A stretch of DNA of 64,000 nucleotides from Streptomyces griseoviridis (GCF_005222485.1 NZ_CP029078.1:5669501-5733500); one strand, 5' to 3'; counted from the first letter of the stretch, positions 39,112 through 50,078 are shown. A program made the numbers and translations. Notes: generated from the sequence alone by a model not told the origin.

Positions 39112-39310
39112 TGGACCAACCTAGGTCGGTTTATGTGCGGAATGGCTCCTCAGACACGCCGGTGGACGGTCCCTGGCCACGCGTTCGATACGTCGCCGGT
39201 GCGGGGTCCGGCACGCCGTAGACTGGTGGATCGGCCCGCCGCACCGCTGTGAGGACCGGGTCCGCAGCCCCCAGTCCCCTGAACTCCTCTCACGTACGGG
39301 AAGTCGCAAC

Positions 39311-40399
<1,089 letters not shown>

Positions 40400-40449
40400 C
40401 GGTTGACTTGGCACCACGTCGCTGATCTGGCAGACATGCGGCTCAGAGG

Positions 40450-40484
40450 GGGTCCGACTGCTTGGGGTCGGGCCCTTCGTTTTT
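40450..40484 (+). terminator. Hairpin with T-run after ychF
   Basis: GGGTCCGAC (40450-40458) pairs with GTCGGGCCC (40467-40475) with one G-T pair, followed by TTCGTTTTT (40476-40484). It lies 50 bp after the ychF stop. Confidence 0.75.
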
Positions 40485-40576
40485 CCCGTGCTGGGATCGT
40501 GCTGGGTTGGGACGGGGGCGCCCGCGCTGGGATTGCGCGAGTGGGGCGCTGACCGAGCTGTGTCGGCAGTGCGGAC

Positions 40577-40606
40577 TTGGCACTTTTCCTACTCGTTTGA
40601 CACAAT
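40577..40606 (+). promoter_or_regulatory. Probable vapB promoter, leaderless
   Basis: TTGGCA (40577-40582) and CACAAT (40601-40606) are 18 bp apart. The expected start point falls about one base before the ATG at 40614. The surrounding sequence is notably less GC-rich than its neighbours. Confidence 0.5.
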
Positions 40607-40613
40607 CGGGGGC

Positions 40614-40898
40614 ATGGCTGAGACGACGTACAGCATTGGCGAAGGCCCGGCGACGCGGGTGAGCCTGTCGCTGCCTGAGGGGACCGCTGAGGCGATTCGG
40701 GCACGGGTGGGGAAGCGGGAGTTCTCCGCGTTCATCGCCGAGGCGGTCGAGCGTGAGCTGCGCGGGCAGGTCCTCGACGAGTATCTGGCGGACTACGAGA
40801 GCCGCAAGGGGCCGGTCTCCGAGCCGGCTCGTCAGCGGGCGCGGCAGGTCTTCGACGAGGTGTTCGCCGAGGAGGCCGAGTGGCCCGCCGCAGGCTGA
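40614..40898 (+). CDS. VapB-like antitoxin with ribbon-helix-helix fold
   Basis: The 94-residue protein has RVSLSLPEGTAEAIRARVGKREFSAFIAEAVERELRG (about 15-51), a strand plus two helices typical of a ribbon-helix-helix DNA-binding domain. An acidic helical C-terminus (RARQVFDEVFAEEAEWPAAG) would wrap the toxin. Its end overlaps the toxin start by 19 bp in another frame. It should repress its own promoter and neutralise the PIN toxin. A longer in-frame reading upstream lacks the fold and is rejected. Confidence 0.85.
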   Translation: MAETTYSIGEGPATRVSLSLPEGTAEAIRARVGKREFSAFIAEAVERELRGQVLDEYLADYESRKGPVSEPARQRARQVFDEVFAEEAEWPAAG

Positions 40899-41293
40899 GC
40901 CACGAGGGGACGCTGGTCCTCGACAGCGAGGGCTTCTCGAAGCTGCTCGCTGACGACGAGCAGGTGGTGGCTCTGATCGCTGAGGCGCGCTCGCGCGGCA
41001 TGGAGGTCGTGATCAGTGCGCTCACCATCATCGAGGCCGTCCACGCCCGTACGAACAAGTCACGCCTGAACTGGGTGCTTTCCGGGCTGCGGGTCGTCCC
41101 GGTCGGTGACGAGGAGGCGAGGGCTGCCTCGGAGTTGCTGATGAATGTCGGGTTGCACGGACACAAATACGCGATCGATGCGGCCGTCGCCGAGGCCGCG
41201 CTGCGACAGCACCGCCCCGTGGTCATGCTGACTTCCGACATTGACGACATGACCAAGCTGTGCGGCGAGCGGGTCCGGCTCGTGGCGGTGTGA
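40880..41293 (+). CDS. VapC-like PIN-domain toxin
   Basis: The 137-residue PIN nuclease has the acidic catalytic residues in order: Asp15 (LVLDSEG), Glu52 (TIIEAVHA), Asp100 ([12 protein letters not shown]) and Asp120/122 (LTSDIDD). VapC toxins cleave tRNA or rRNA under stress. It overlaps the antitoxin gene and uses a GTG start. A 51-bp stretch of its coding sequence (41180-41230) recurs at 41710-41760 at about 84 percent identity, marking a remnant of a second copy. Confidence 0.86.
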   Translation: MARRRLSHEGTLVLDSEGFSKLLADDEQVVALIAEARSRGMEVVISALTIIEAVHARTNKSRLNWVLSGLRVVPVGDEEARAASELLMNVGLHGHKYAIDAAVAEAALRQHRPVVMLTSDIDDMTKLCGERVRLVAV

Positions 41294-41339
41294 TTTCCCT
41301 TGGTCCGACTCAGTAGGAGCGGGGTCCGTAGGGGCAGCA

Positions 41340-41651
41340 GTGACCGAGGAAGGGTTGAGGTCGTCGCCGCTGGGTTTCGGCGGCGTGGGCTTCCTGCACG
41401 GCGGCTTCCCAACGCTTTTGCTATACCTCTCTGGCTTGCTGTCTGCAAGGCGTTTGCGTTCCGCGGCTTCGCCGCGGAGGCCGACCTCTTGCACGATCTC
41501 GGTAAGTTGTTCTTCCAGAGGCCGGTCGGGGAGGTCGGCCAGGGCCTGTCCGCTGGTCTTGTACGTGCTGTCCGGCCAGACTCCGTCGGGGGACACCCTG
41601 GCCCACCCAGTCGAGTACGGCCTGCTGCCGCTTGTTGAGGGCCTGGTGCAT
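41340..41651 (-). pseudogene. Frameshifted remnant of a Streptomyces hypothetical gene
   Basis: Starting at ATG 41651 on the minus strand, the frame reads MHQALNKRQQAVLDWVGQG. A second frame then continues CPDGVWPDSTYKTSGQAL. The join falls at a run of five G (41588-41592 on the plus strand), where removing one base restores one continuous frame. The pattern LNxRQQAVLDWVGxGCPDGVW-x-YKTS resembles a hypothetical family I recall in Streptomyces, here also apparently shortened downstream (ERKRLADSKPERYSKS). Either a decayed gene or a homopolymer sequencing error would explain it. Confidence 0.6.
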
Positions 41652-41709
41652 GTAGCCTCCCGCCGTGTGCCATGTGTACACAAACGCTTCTGCTGAACGT
41701 GCGGCGGGC

Positions 41710-41752
41710 GCGACGGTCGTCGACGCCGCGTTGCGACATCACCGCCCTGTGG

Positions 41753-41766
<14 letters not shown>
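41710..41766 (+). pseudogene. Fragment of a second VapC-like toxin gene
   Basis: The frame reads [19 protein letters not shown], matching AAVAEAALRQHRPVVMLTS of the intact toxin. By hand I count 43 of 51 identical bases between 41710-41760 and 41180-41230. The rest of the gene is absent, and the fragment overlaps the 3' end of pyrG on the other strand. Confidence 0.7.
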
Positions 41767-43435
<1,669 letters not shown>

Positions 43436-43478
43436 GACAGGAGGCTCCCGTGGTCGCGGTCTGGGGGAGCGGCGCCGT

Positions 43479-44480
43479 TCACCGGGGCGCGGTCCGCGGG
43501 GCGGGACCGTCCGGAGGCAGCCGCCGGATGATGTCGGTGTCGTAGGCGAGGATGTGCGGAAGCGCCCCGAGCGTGTCCACCACGAAGCTGTACAGGCTCG
43601 TCTCGTGCTCGACGCACACGTCCGCCAGCAGGTTGTGACGTCCGGTCACGGCGACGCAGGACCGCACGGCGGGGGACGCGGCCAGCGCCGAGCCGACCTC
43701 TTCGAGGCCGGCCGGGTGGACCTTCAGCCGCACCCGCGCCTGGACCGGCCGGCCGAGCAGGGCCGGATCGACCACCGTGCGCAGATGCAGCACCCGGCGT
43801 TCGAGCAGCGCGGTGACCCGGCGTCCCGCGGTGGCCGTGGAGACACCGAGGCCGCTCCCGAGGTCGGTGAGGCTGATGCGTCCGTTCTTCATCAGGGCGT
43901 CGGCGACGCGCAGGTCGGTGGGGGTGAGTTCGTAGCGGTGGGCGGAATCGGGCAGCGGCTTGACCAGGCTCGCCCGCAAGCGCTTCTCCTCTTCCTCGGT
44001 CAGGACGGGGGCGTGCCACTCGGCCTCGGTCAGGAACGGGCGCAGGGTGACGTGCGAGCTGCGCACGTCGATCTCGGGGAGGCCGGGGATGCCGTCGGTC
44101 GTCAGGGAGTACAGCAGGCGGTGGGATTCGAGCAGCAGCTCGCACCAGAGGTGGCCGACCGCTCCCCCTACCGCCGCGACGTTAAGGACATCGGGGCGGT
44201 TTGCCAATTCCTGAACGATGCTTTTCAGGCAGCTCGTCGGGGCCTTCAGCCGCAGCCTGACCGTGGGGCCGAGTCCGCAGCGCAGCCGGTCGTACTCGGC
44301 CGTACAGCGCACGGCTCCGGTGTCCAGGAGCCTCTGCAGGTGCCTGGACACGGATCGTTCGTGCTCGCCGAGGATGCGGCCCACCTCCGCGACCCCGGCA
44401 CGCGGGCTGATCTGGAGCGCGGCCACGATCCGCTGGTCAAGACCACTGAGTACCTCGGTTGCGTCTGAATCGTTCAGCAT
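43479..44480 (-). CDS. Double-module Lrp/AsnC-type regulator
   Basis: The 333-residue protein contains two Lrp-like units in tandem: an HTH at about 10-58 ([38 protein letters not shown]) with a following ligand-type domain, and a second HTH at about 185-232 ([37 protein letters not shown]) with a RAM-like domain ([21 protein letters not shown]). Single-unit Lrp proteins are about half this length. It is divergent from the enzyme operon at 44580 and co-directional with pyrG, so it is the likely regulator of the cluster. Ligand unknown. Confidence 0.88.
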   Translation of the reverse strand: MLNDSDATEVLSGLDQRIVAALQISPRAGVAEVGRILGEHERSVSRHLQRLLDTGAVRCTAEYDRLRCGLGPTVRLRLKAPTSCLKSIVQELANRPDVLNVAAVGGAVGHLWCELLLESHRLLYSLTTDGIPGLPEIDVRSSHVTLRPFLTEAEWHAPVLTEEEEKRLRASLVKPLPDSAHRYELTPTDLRVADALMKNGRISLTDLGSGLGVSTATAGRRVTALLERRVLHLRTVVDPALLGRPVQARVRLKVHPAGLEEVGSALAASPAVRSCVAVTGRHNLLADVCVEHETSLYSFVVDTLGALPHILAYDTDIIRRLPPDGPAPRTAPR

Positions 44481-44495
44481 GGCCGCATGATGGCA

Positions 44496-44573
44496 GGATC
44501 TTTATCACCAGATCCAGCTCCCTTGTCGGAATCCATCTCCTCGGGCACACTATCCCTTCGTCACCAGCGGTGA
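44496..44573. promoter_or_regulatory. Divergent regulatory region with two inverted repeats
   Basis: Between the Lrp-type and flavin reductase genes lie GGATCT/AGATCC (44496-44501 with 44510-44515, 8-bp AT-rich spacer) and TCACC/GGTGA (44561-44565 with 44569-44573). They are the best candidate operator sites for the divergent regulator. Confidence 0.5.
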
Positions 44574-44579
44574 TGAGCG

Positions 44580-45149
44580 GTGAGCTTGTTGTATCCGACC
44601 CGGCTGTACACGCCCGAGAGGACAGAGCTTTTGTTGGGCGAGAACCATTCCGCAGCAGTTCAGGATCACGTCACGCCGGACACGTTCCGTTCGGTCATGG
44701 GACAGTTCTGTTCCGGCGTCACGGTCGTCACCGCCATGGGCCCCACCGGGCCCGTCGGATTCACCTGTCAGGCGTTCTCGTCACTCTCCCTGCGACCGCC
44801 CCGGATCACCCTGGGGGTCAGCCGCACCTCGACGAGCTGGCCGTCGATCAGGGACAGCGTCTCCTTCTGCGTCAACGTGCTGGCGCACTCCCAACACCCG
44901 CTCAGCGAGCGGTTCGCGCGGTCCGGCGGGGACAAGTTCCGCGAGGTCGCGTGGGACCCGTCCCCGGACGGCGCCCCGCGGCTGGCCGGCGCGACCGCGT
45001 GGATCGACTGCCGGCTGCACGCCGAGCACGACGGCGGCGACCACCTGGTGGTCATCGGCGACGTGCGCCGGGTCGAGGCGCCCGCCGAGCCGCGCGAGCC
45101 CCTGCTCTACTACCGCGGCCGGTACACGCGGGTCGCCGACCTCTCCTGA
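44580..45149 (+). CDS. Flavin reductase (HpaC/RutF-like), partner of a two-component monooxygenase
   Basis: The protein, 189 residues from GTG 44580, has a flavin-reductase-like domain: TPDTFRSVMGQFCSGVTVVTAMGPTGPVGFTCQAFSSLSLRPPRI, then FCVNVLAHSQHPLSERFA and a C-terminal LLYYRGRYTRV. The split-barrel family supplies reduced FMN or FAD to a partner oxygenase. The LLM monooxygenase at 47707 is the obvious client. The true start may be the TTG at 44634 behind GAGAGGACAGAG, which would drop an 18-residue extension. It is the first gene of the enzyme operon, though a 239-bp gap follows. Confidence 0.84.
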   Translation: MSLLYPTRLYTPERTELLLGENHSAAVQDHVTPDTFRSVMGQFCSGVTVVTAMGPTGPVGFTCQAFSSLSLRPPRITLGVSRTSTSWPSIRDSVSFCVNVLAHSQHPLSERFARSGGDKFREVAWDPSPDGAPRLAGATAWIDCRLHAEHDGGDHLVVIGDVRRVEAPAEPREPLLYYRGRYTRVADLS

Positions 45150-45388
45150 CGTCGGCGTATCCCGCCCGACACGACCACCGCCCCCCGCCACGACCGACGC
45201 CCTCGGCCGTGGCACGCGGTGCGCCGACCCTGCGGTCGGCCGCCGCCGACCCTCGCGGTCGTCCGTCGCCGATCACCCCGGCGCGCGACCGCACACCCGC
45301 ACGCCCGCGCGGACTCGGGCGCCTGCCCGGCGCGGGAGACCGTCCCACTCACCACCCCCCACCTCACCCGACATGGAGCGACACAGTC

Positions 45389-45928
45389 ATGGACACCACC
45401 TCTGCCGGACTTCTCTCCGGGCTCGACGTCTTCGTCGGCGGGCCGATCCAGCACGCCATCCTGGCCGACGGCTTCGCCGGTGACTTACAGGACGCGATCA
45501 CCACGGCCATCACCACGGCCAAGGAGAACGGCGCGAACATCTTCTCCGCGCACGTCGTCGAGAAGTTCGGCGCCGACACCGCCTCCTTCACCCCGGAGCA
45601 GGTCTCCGTACGCGACTTCCGCTGGATGAAGAAGTGCGACGTCTTCGTGCCCGTCCTGCCGGTCCTCGACGACGGCATCCTGCGGCGCACGGACGGCACC
45701 CATGTCGAACTCGGCTGGGCCACCGCCCTCGGACGTCCCATCGTCATCATCACCAAGCAGCCCTTCGTGGAGTCCGCGAGCCACCTGCTCAAGGGCCTGC
45801 ACCGGGTGGGGGCCGTCCAGACCATCGACTTCGACGCCTTCACCGAGAAGCCGAGCCTGCTCATCGACGCCGTGCTGAGCGCCACCGAGCGGCAGCGCGA
45901 GGCGATCAGCGCGAGCCTCGTCGCCTAG
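45389..45928 (+). CDS. Nucleoside 2-deoxyribosyltransferase-like N-glycosidase
   Basis: The 179-residue protein shows the flavodoxin-like fold of nucleoside 2-deoxyribosyltransferases: LDVFVGGPIQHAIL at the N-terminus, a DVFVPVLPVLDDGILRRTDGTHVELGWATALGRPIVII segment with Glu107 in the position of the catalytic Glu, and a C-terminal helix. Relatives MilB and BlsM hydrolyse CMP-type nucleotides in mildiomycin and blasticidin synthesis, so base release from a pyrimidine nucleotide or nucleoside is an attractive reading. Codon 33 (45485-45487) is TTA, the rare bldA-dependent codon in Streptomyces. GGAGCG precedes the start. A 239-bp gene-free pyrimidine-rich gap lies upstream. Confidence 0.78.
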   Translation: MDTTSAGLLSGLDVFVGGPIQHAILADGFAGDLQDAITTAITTAKENGANIFSAHVVEKFGADTASFTPEQVSVRDFRWMKKCDVFVPVLPVLDDGILRRTDGTHVELGWATALGRPIVIITKQPFVESASHLLKGLHRVGAVQTIDFDAFTEKPSLLIDAVLSATERQREAISASLVA

Positions 45929-45983
45929 CCATCCGTCCCATCCCCGCAGACCACCCCTCCATCTGCCGGACGGAGACACCCCA

Positions 45984-46862
45984 GTGAACGACATATCGAT
46001 ACTCGGCCTGCCGCTGGCCAACCCCGTGGTCATCGGATCCGGGCTGCTGACGGACCAGGAACGCAACATCCGCAAGCTCATCGAGAAGGGCGCGGGCGCG
46101 GTCGTCACCAAGACCATTCACCCCCGGCCGCCGAAGGGCCTCGACGAGCGCATCCTGCGGCTGCCCGTCGGCATGCTGAACAGCACCACCTACTCCAAGC
46201 GCTCGGTCGACCACTGGCTGGGGGTGCTGCGGTCGTTCGCCGAGGACGGGCTGCCGATCATCGCCTCCCTGCACGCCGACACCCCGGCCGAACTGGCCGC
46301 GCTCGCCAAGGACGTCGAGGCGACCGGCTGCCGCGCCCTCGAACTCGGCATCTCGTGCCTCAACGAGGAGGACGGCCTGGAGGACGACAACCCCGACCGG
46401 GTCTACGCCTACACCTCCCAGACCCGCGGCCGGACGGCGCTGCCGATCTCCGTCAAGCTGGCCGTCGGCGAAGGGCTCCAGGACCGGGTGCGGGCCGCCA
46501 TCGCGGGCGGGGCCGACGCCATCACCCTCAGCGACACCATCCCCGGCGCCGCGGTCGCCCCCGACACCGGGGAGCTGGAGCTGAACGGCGTCTACGGCTA
46601 CTCGGGACCCGGCCTCAAGCCGCTGGTCCTGGCCGCGATCTGGCAGCTGCGCAAGCGCGGCATCGAACTGCCCATCCTGGGCGGCGGCGGAGTGACCTCG
46701 GGCCGGGACGTCGCCGACTACCTCAGCGTGGGTGCCACCGTGGCGCAGGTCTACACGGCGCTGCACACCGACATGTACGAGACGCTGGAACGCATCGTGG
46801 CCGAGACCCGCGACCTCGTCGGTCCCTTCGCCGCCCAGGAGTCGAGGGGAGCGATCGCATGA
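45984..46862 (+). CDS. Dihydroorotate/dihydropyrimidine dehydrogenase-like FMN protein
   Basis: The 292-residue TIM-barrel protein resembles class 1 dihydroorotate dehydrogenase and PreA-like enzymes: LPLANPVVIGSGLLTDQ, GAGAVVTKTIHPRPPKG, LGISCLNEEDG (catalytic Cys position of class 1B types), ISVKLAVGEG and LPILGGGGVTSGRDVADYLSVGAT with the phosphate-binding loops. It would oxidise or reduce a pyrimidine-like ring. A GTG start follows ACGGAGAC. Its stop overlaps the creatininase-family start (ATGA), so the products are coupled. Confidence 0.82.
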   Translation: MNDISILGLPLANPVVIGSGLLTDQERNIRKLIEKGAGAVVTKTIHPRPPKGLDERILRLPVGMLNSTTYSKRSVDHWLGVLRSFAEDGLPIIASLHADTPAELAALAKDVEATGCRALELGISCLNEEDGLEDDNPDRVYAYTSQTRGRTALPISVKLAVGEGLQDRVRAAIAGGADAITLSDTIPGAAVAPDTGELELNGVYGYSGPGLKPLVLAAIWQLRKRGIELPILGGGGVTSGRDVADYLSVGATVAQVYTALHTDMYETLERIVAETRDLVGPFAAQESRGAIA

Positions 46863-47710
46863 CGAACGCTCAGCCGCGGCCGCCCCTGCTCACCGATCTG
46901 ACCAGCTCCCAGGTCGCCGACGCGGTCCGCGGACGCACCGTCGTCTGGCCGATCGGCGCGATCGAGCAGCACGGCCCGCATCTGCCGCTCTCCGTCGACC
47001 TGATCTTGGCGGAAGGTTTCGCCACCGAGATCGCCAGGGAACTCGACGCGTACACCCTGCCCGCGCAGGCCGTCGGCGCCCGGTCCCTGCCGCAGAGCGG
47101 CGGCGGCCTGTACTTCCCCGGCACGGTCTATGTCGCGGGCGACACGCTCGTCCGGTTCCTGCGCGAGACGCTCACGGCGCTGGCCGCGCTCCCGATGGCC
47201 CGCCTCGTCGTCGTCAACGGCCACTACGAGAACGAACCGTTCCTCTTCGAGGCGCTCGACCAGGTGCGCGAGCAGGGGCTGTTCGACGGCACCGAGGTCT
47301 TCGCGTTCAGCTGGTGGAGCCTGGCCAGGGACACCTGGACCGACGCGGAGATCCCCGCGTTCCCCGGCTGGCACGCCGAGCACGCCGGAGTCACCGAGAC
47401 CAGCCTCATGCTGCACCTGCGCCCCGACCTGGTCACCGACGAGCGCCCCGACCACGACAACCCGCCCAGGGCCGGCGTGTACCTGCACCCGGTGGACGTC
47501 GAACAGACCACCCACCGCGGGGTGCTGTCCTCGACCTCCGGATCGAGCGCGCACCTCGGCGAGAAGCTGCTGCGGCACGTCGTCGACGAGGCGACGGCCC
47601 TGGTGCGCGACGGCAGCGGGCTGCTGTTCGCCCAGAGCAGCCCCGACCGCCGCCCAGGCCGCCGTCCCGACCCGCGCACCGCCGACCGCTCCGAAGGGAC
47701 CACGCAGTGA
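46859..47710 (+). CDS. Creatininase-family amidohydrolase
   Basis: The 283-residue protein has the family metal site: WPIGAIEQHGPHLPLSVD (Glu, His and Asp ligands near residues 33-45), VVNGHYENEPFLFEAL and WHAEHAGVTETSLML. Creatininase-fold enzymes hydrolyse cyclic or formyl amides, as in creatininase and the FAPy deformylase ArfB. Opening of a cyclic amide or ureide is likely here. The start overlaps the DHOD-like stop (ATGA) and its stop overlaps the monooxygenase start (GTGA). The last 40 residues are disordered. Confidence 0.86.
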   Translation: MTNAQPRPPLLTDLTSSQVADAVRGRTVVWPIGAIEQHGPHLPLSVDLILAEGFATEIARELDAYTLPAQAVGARSLPQSGGGLYFPGTVYVAGDTLVRFLRETLTALAALPMARLVVVNGHYENEPFLFEALDQVREQGLFDGTEVFAFSWWSLARDTWTDAEIPAFPGWHAEHAGVTETSLMLHLRPDLVTDERPDHDNPPRAGVYLHPVDVEQTTHRGVLSSTSGSSAHLGEKLLRHVVDEATALVRDGSGLLFAQSSPDRRPGRRPDPRTADRSEGTTQ

Positions 47711-49020
47711 CCCGTAAGTTCCACCTCGCCTGTATTTTCAACTTCACCCCGGACGAGTGGCAGGGACCCTTCGGCAACGGGGGTTCACCCTGGGACGGCC
47801 GGTTCCACACGGAGGTCGCGCAGGCGCTCGAACGGGCCTGCTTCGACTATCTGATCATCGAGGACAAGCTCATGGTCCCGGAGAGCTACGGCGGCTCCTC
47901 CGAGCGGGCACTGCGCCAGGGCATGGTCGTCCCCAAGCACGACCCGGTGCCGCTGGCCGCCGCGATGGGCGTCGCCACCTCGCACATCGGGATCGTCGCC
48001 ACCCTGTCGACGCTCGCGTACCCGCCGTTCATGACGGCGCGGCTCGCCTCGACGATGGACAGCATGCTCGGCGGGCGCTTCGGCTGGAACATCGTCACCA
48101 GCGCCGAGAACCTGGCCGCGCGCAACTTCGGCCTGGAGGAGCTGCCGACCCGCGACGCCCGCTACGCCATGGCCGACGAGTACGTCGACGTCGTCCGGCA
48201 GCTGTTCGCCTCCTGGGACGCGGACGCCGTCGTCCTCGACCGCGAGAAGGGCATCTACGCCGACCACACCAAGGTCCGCCCGATCGACTTCAAGGGCGAG
48301 TACTTCAGCGTCCGCGGCCCGCTGAACACCGTGCCCTCCCCGCAGCACCGGCCCGCGTTCGTGCAGGCCGGCGCCTCGCCCAGGGGCCGGGTCTTCGCCG
48401 CCCGCAACGCCGACTCGGTGATCGCCATCGCCAACGGCGTCAGCGGGATGAAGCAGTTCCGCGACGACGTGCGCAAGCACGCCGAGGCGGCCGGCCGGGA
48501 CCCCGACGACGTCAAGGTGCTGTTCTGCGTGACGCCCACGCTCGGCGACACCGAGCAGGACGCCCGGGACAAGTACCAGCGGATGATCTCCTCACCGCAG
48601 TTCATCCACGACATCCTCGCCGAGACGTCCGCGCTCACCGAGATCGACTTCGCGCAGTTCGACCTCGACAAGCCGCTCCCGCACCGGCTGGAGACCAACG
48701 GCGAACAGGGCTCGCTCGACCAGCTCCAGCAGTGGGGCAGCGGCAAGACCCTGCGCGAACTGGTCATGGACGCGGCCGGCGGCCTGGTCTCCTCCGTCGA
48801 ACTGATCGGCACGCCCGACCAGGTGGCCGAGCGGATGGGCGAGGTGATGGAGGAGGTCGGTGGCGACGGGTTCATGGTGACCACCCCGGTGCTGCGGCTC
48901 GACCGGCGCTGGGTCGGCGAGATCACCGACGGCCTGGTGCCCGCGCTGCAACGGCGCGGCCTCACCCGTACGGAGTACACGCCGGGGCAGACGCTGCGGC
49001 AGAACCTCACCGAGTTCTGA
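47707..49020 (+). CDS. FMNH2-dependent monooxygenase (NtaA/SnaA/DszA type)
   Basis: The 437-residue luciferase-like protein belongs to the nitrilotriacetate monooxygenase A group: KFHLACIFNF, ACFDYLIIEDKLMVPESYGGSSE, SHIGIVATLSTLAYPPFMTARLASTMDSMLGGRFGWNIVTS and RPAFVQAGASPRGRVFAAR are all typical. It needs reduced FMN, presumably from the reductase at 44580-45149. Family members oxidise amines, sulfones or, in RutA relatives, pyrimidine rings. Its GTG overlaps the amidohydrolase stop (GTGA). The substrate is probably the product of the neighbouring enzymes. Confidence 0.88.
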   Translation: MTRKFHLACIFNFTPDEWQGPFGNGGSPWDGRFHTEVAQALERACFDYLIIEDKLMVPESYGGSSERALRQGMVVPKHDPVPLAAAMGVATSHIGIVATLSTLAYPPFMTARLASTMDSMLGGRFGWNIVTSAENLAARNFGLEELPTRDARYAMADEYVDVVRQLFASWDADAVVLDREKGIYADHTKVRPIDFKGEYFSVRGPLNTVPSPQHRPAFVQAGASPRGRVFAARNADSVIAIANGVSGMKQFRDDVRKHAEAAGRDPDDVKVLFCVTPTLGDTEQDARDKYQRMISSPQFIHDILAETSALTEIDFAQFDLDKPLPHRLETNGEQGSLDQLQQWGSGKTLRELVMDAAGGLVSSVELIGTPDQVAERMGEVMEEVGGDGFMVTTPVLRLDRRWVGEITDGLVPALQRRGLTRTEYTPGQTLRQNLTEF

Positions 49021-49034
49021 CCCGGCGGAACCGG

Positions 49035-49646
49035 ATGACGCACACCACGACGCGACGGCTGGTCCTGGACGAAACGGCCCAGGACCTGCTGTTCCGGCAG
49101 GCGCACACCGTGGACCGGTTCACCGACGAGCCGGTCCCCGACGACATGGTCAGGGCCGTGCACGACCTCGTCAGGAACGGCCCGACCGCCTTCAACCAGC
49201 AGCCGCTCAGGCTGGTCCTGCTCCGCTCTCCGCAGAGCCGGGGCCGGCTGGCCCGGCATCTGTCACGGGGCAACCGGGACAAGACCGTACGGGCGCCGCT
49301 GACCGCGCTCCTGGCGGTCGACAACCATTTCCACCGGAGGCTGCCCGAACAGTTCCCGCAATTCCCCGGGGCGATCGACCTGTTCACCGGCGAACAGGGT
49401 GTGCGGGAGCGTTCCGCGATGTTCAACGGCGCCTTGCAGGCGGCCTATTTCATCATCGGGATACGGGCCGCGGGACTCGCCGCGGGACCGATGAGCGGAT
49501 TCGACGAGGACGGCGTCAACGGTGAATTCTTCCCGGACGGCGACCTGTCCACGCTGCTCCTCGTGAACATCGGCAGACCCGCGCCCGACGGCGCCCGCCC
49601 CCGCGGCCCACGGCTCGGGTACGACGAGATCCGCACGACGCTCTGA
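49035..49646 (+). CDS. Nitroreductase-family protein, RutE-like, cluster copy
   Basis: The 203-residue flavoprotein is a paralogue of the gene at 32233-32823: both share FTDEPV, GPTAFNQ-PLR, NGALQAAYFIIGIRAAGLAAGPMSG and VNIGRP. It lies 14 bp after the monooxygenase, so it ends the operon. In the Rut pathway the homologue reduces malonic semialdehyde; here it may reduce an aldehyde, oxime or nitro intermediate. Substrate is unknown. Confidence 0.85.
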   Translation: MTHTTTRRLVLDETAQDLLFRQAHTVDRFTDEPVPDDMVRAVHDLVRNGPTAFNQQPLRLVLLRSPQSRGRLARHLSRGNRDKTVRAPLTALLAVDNHFHRRLPEQFPQFPGAIDLFTGEQGVRERSAMFNGALQAAYFIIGIRAAGLAAGPMSGFDEDGVNGEFFPDGDLSTLLLVNIGRPAPDGARPRGPRLGYDEIRTTL

Positions 49647-49698
49647 CCCGCGCCCCCGGCCCGGCCCCTGCCCCGGGGCCGGGCCGGGGCTGCCCGGT

Positions 49699-50064
49699 TC
49701 ACGCGGCCGGGCGGGGTCCTGCCGGGGCCTCCGCGCGCACCGTCTCCTGGTACCAGCGGCCCCACTTGTCCAACTGCTCGGTGATGGCGTCCAGGCTGTG
49801 CCCGATGTCGGTCAGCGCGTACTCGACCTTCGGCGGCACCTCCCGGTACACCGTCCGCGTCACCAGGCCGTCCGCCTCAAGCTCCCGCAGCTGACGGGTC
49901 AGCATGCGCTGCGTGATGGTCGGCAACGCGCGCCTCAGCTCACCGAAGCGATGCGTTCCGGAAGCCAGCTGCTTCAGTATGGCCAATTTCCAACGGCCGC
50001 CGAGAACCTCCATGGCGAACTCGATCGCGCAGTACTCCGGGGCCTCTTCGACGCTGGAACGCAC
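49699..50064 (-). CDS. HxlR family transcriptional regulator
   Basis: The 121-residue protein has CAIEFAMEVLGGRWKLAILKQLASGTHRFGELRRALPTITQRMLTRQLRELEADGLVTR and PPKVEYALTDIGHSL, a complete HxlR winged helix with a Cys at position 12. HxlR proteins often sense reactive electrophiles or redox changes through such a cysteine. The GTG start follows a perfect GGAGG. It is divergent from the DHA2-type exporter with 89 bp between, and converges on the enzyme operon. Confidence 0.9.
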   Translation of the reverse strand: MRSSVEEAPEYCAIEFAMEVLGGRWKLAILKQLASGTHRFGELRRALPTITQRMLTRQLRELEADGLVTRTVYREVPPKVEYALTDIGHSLDAITEQLDKWGRWYQETVRAEAPAGPRPAA

Positions 50065-50078
50065 AACTGACCTCCATT

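Noticed and set aside
41060..41339. Continuation of the frameshifted hypothetical gene across vapC
   Set aside because: The open frame continues antisense to the toxin gene but loses any family-like pattern, so it was not annotated.
44580..49646. A standard Rut uracil-degradation operon
   Set aside because: Reductase, LLM monooxygenase and RutE-like genes fit, but RutB, RutC and RutD types are missing and a creatininase-family enzyme, a DHOD-like enzyme and an N-glycosidase are present instead. The monooxygenase also resembles NtaA/SnaA more than RutA.
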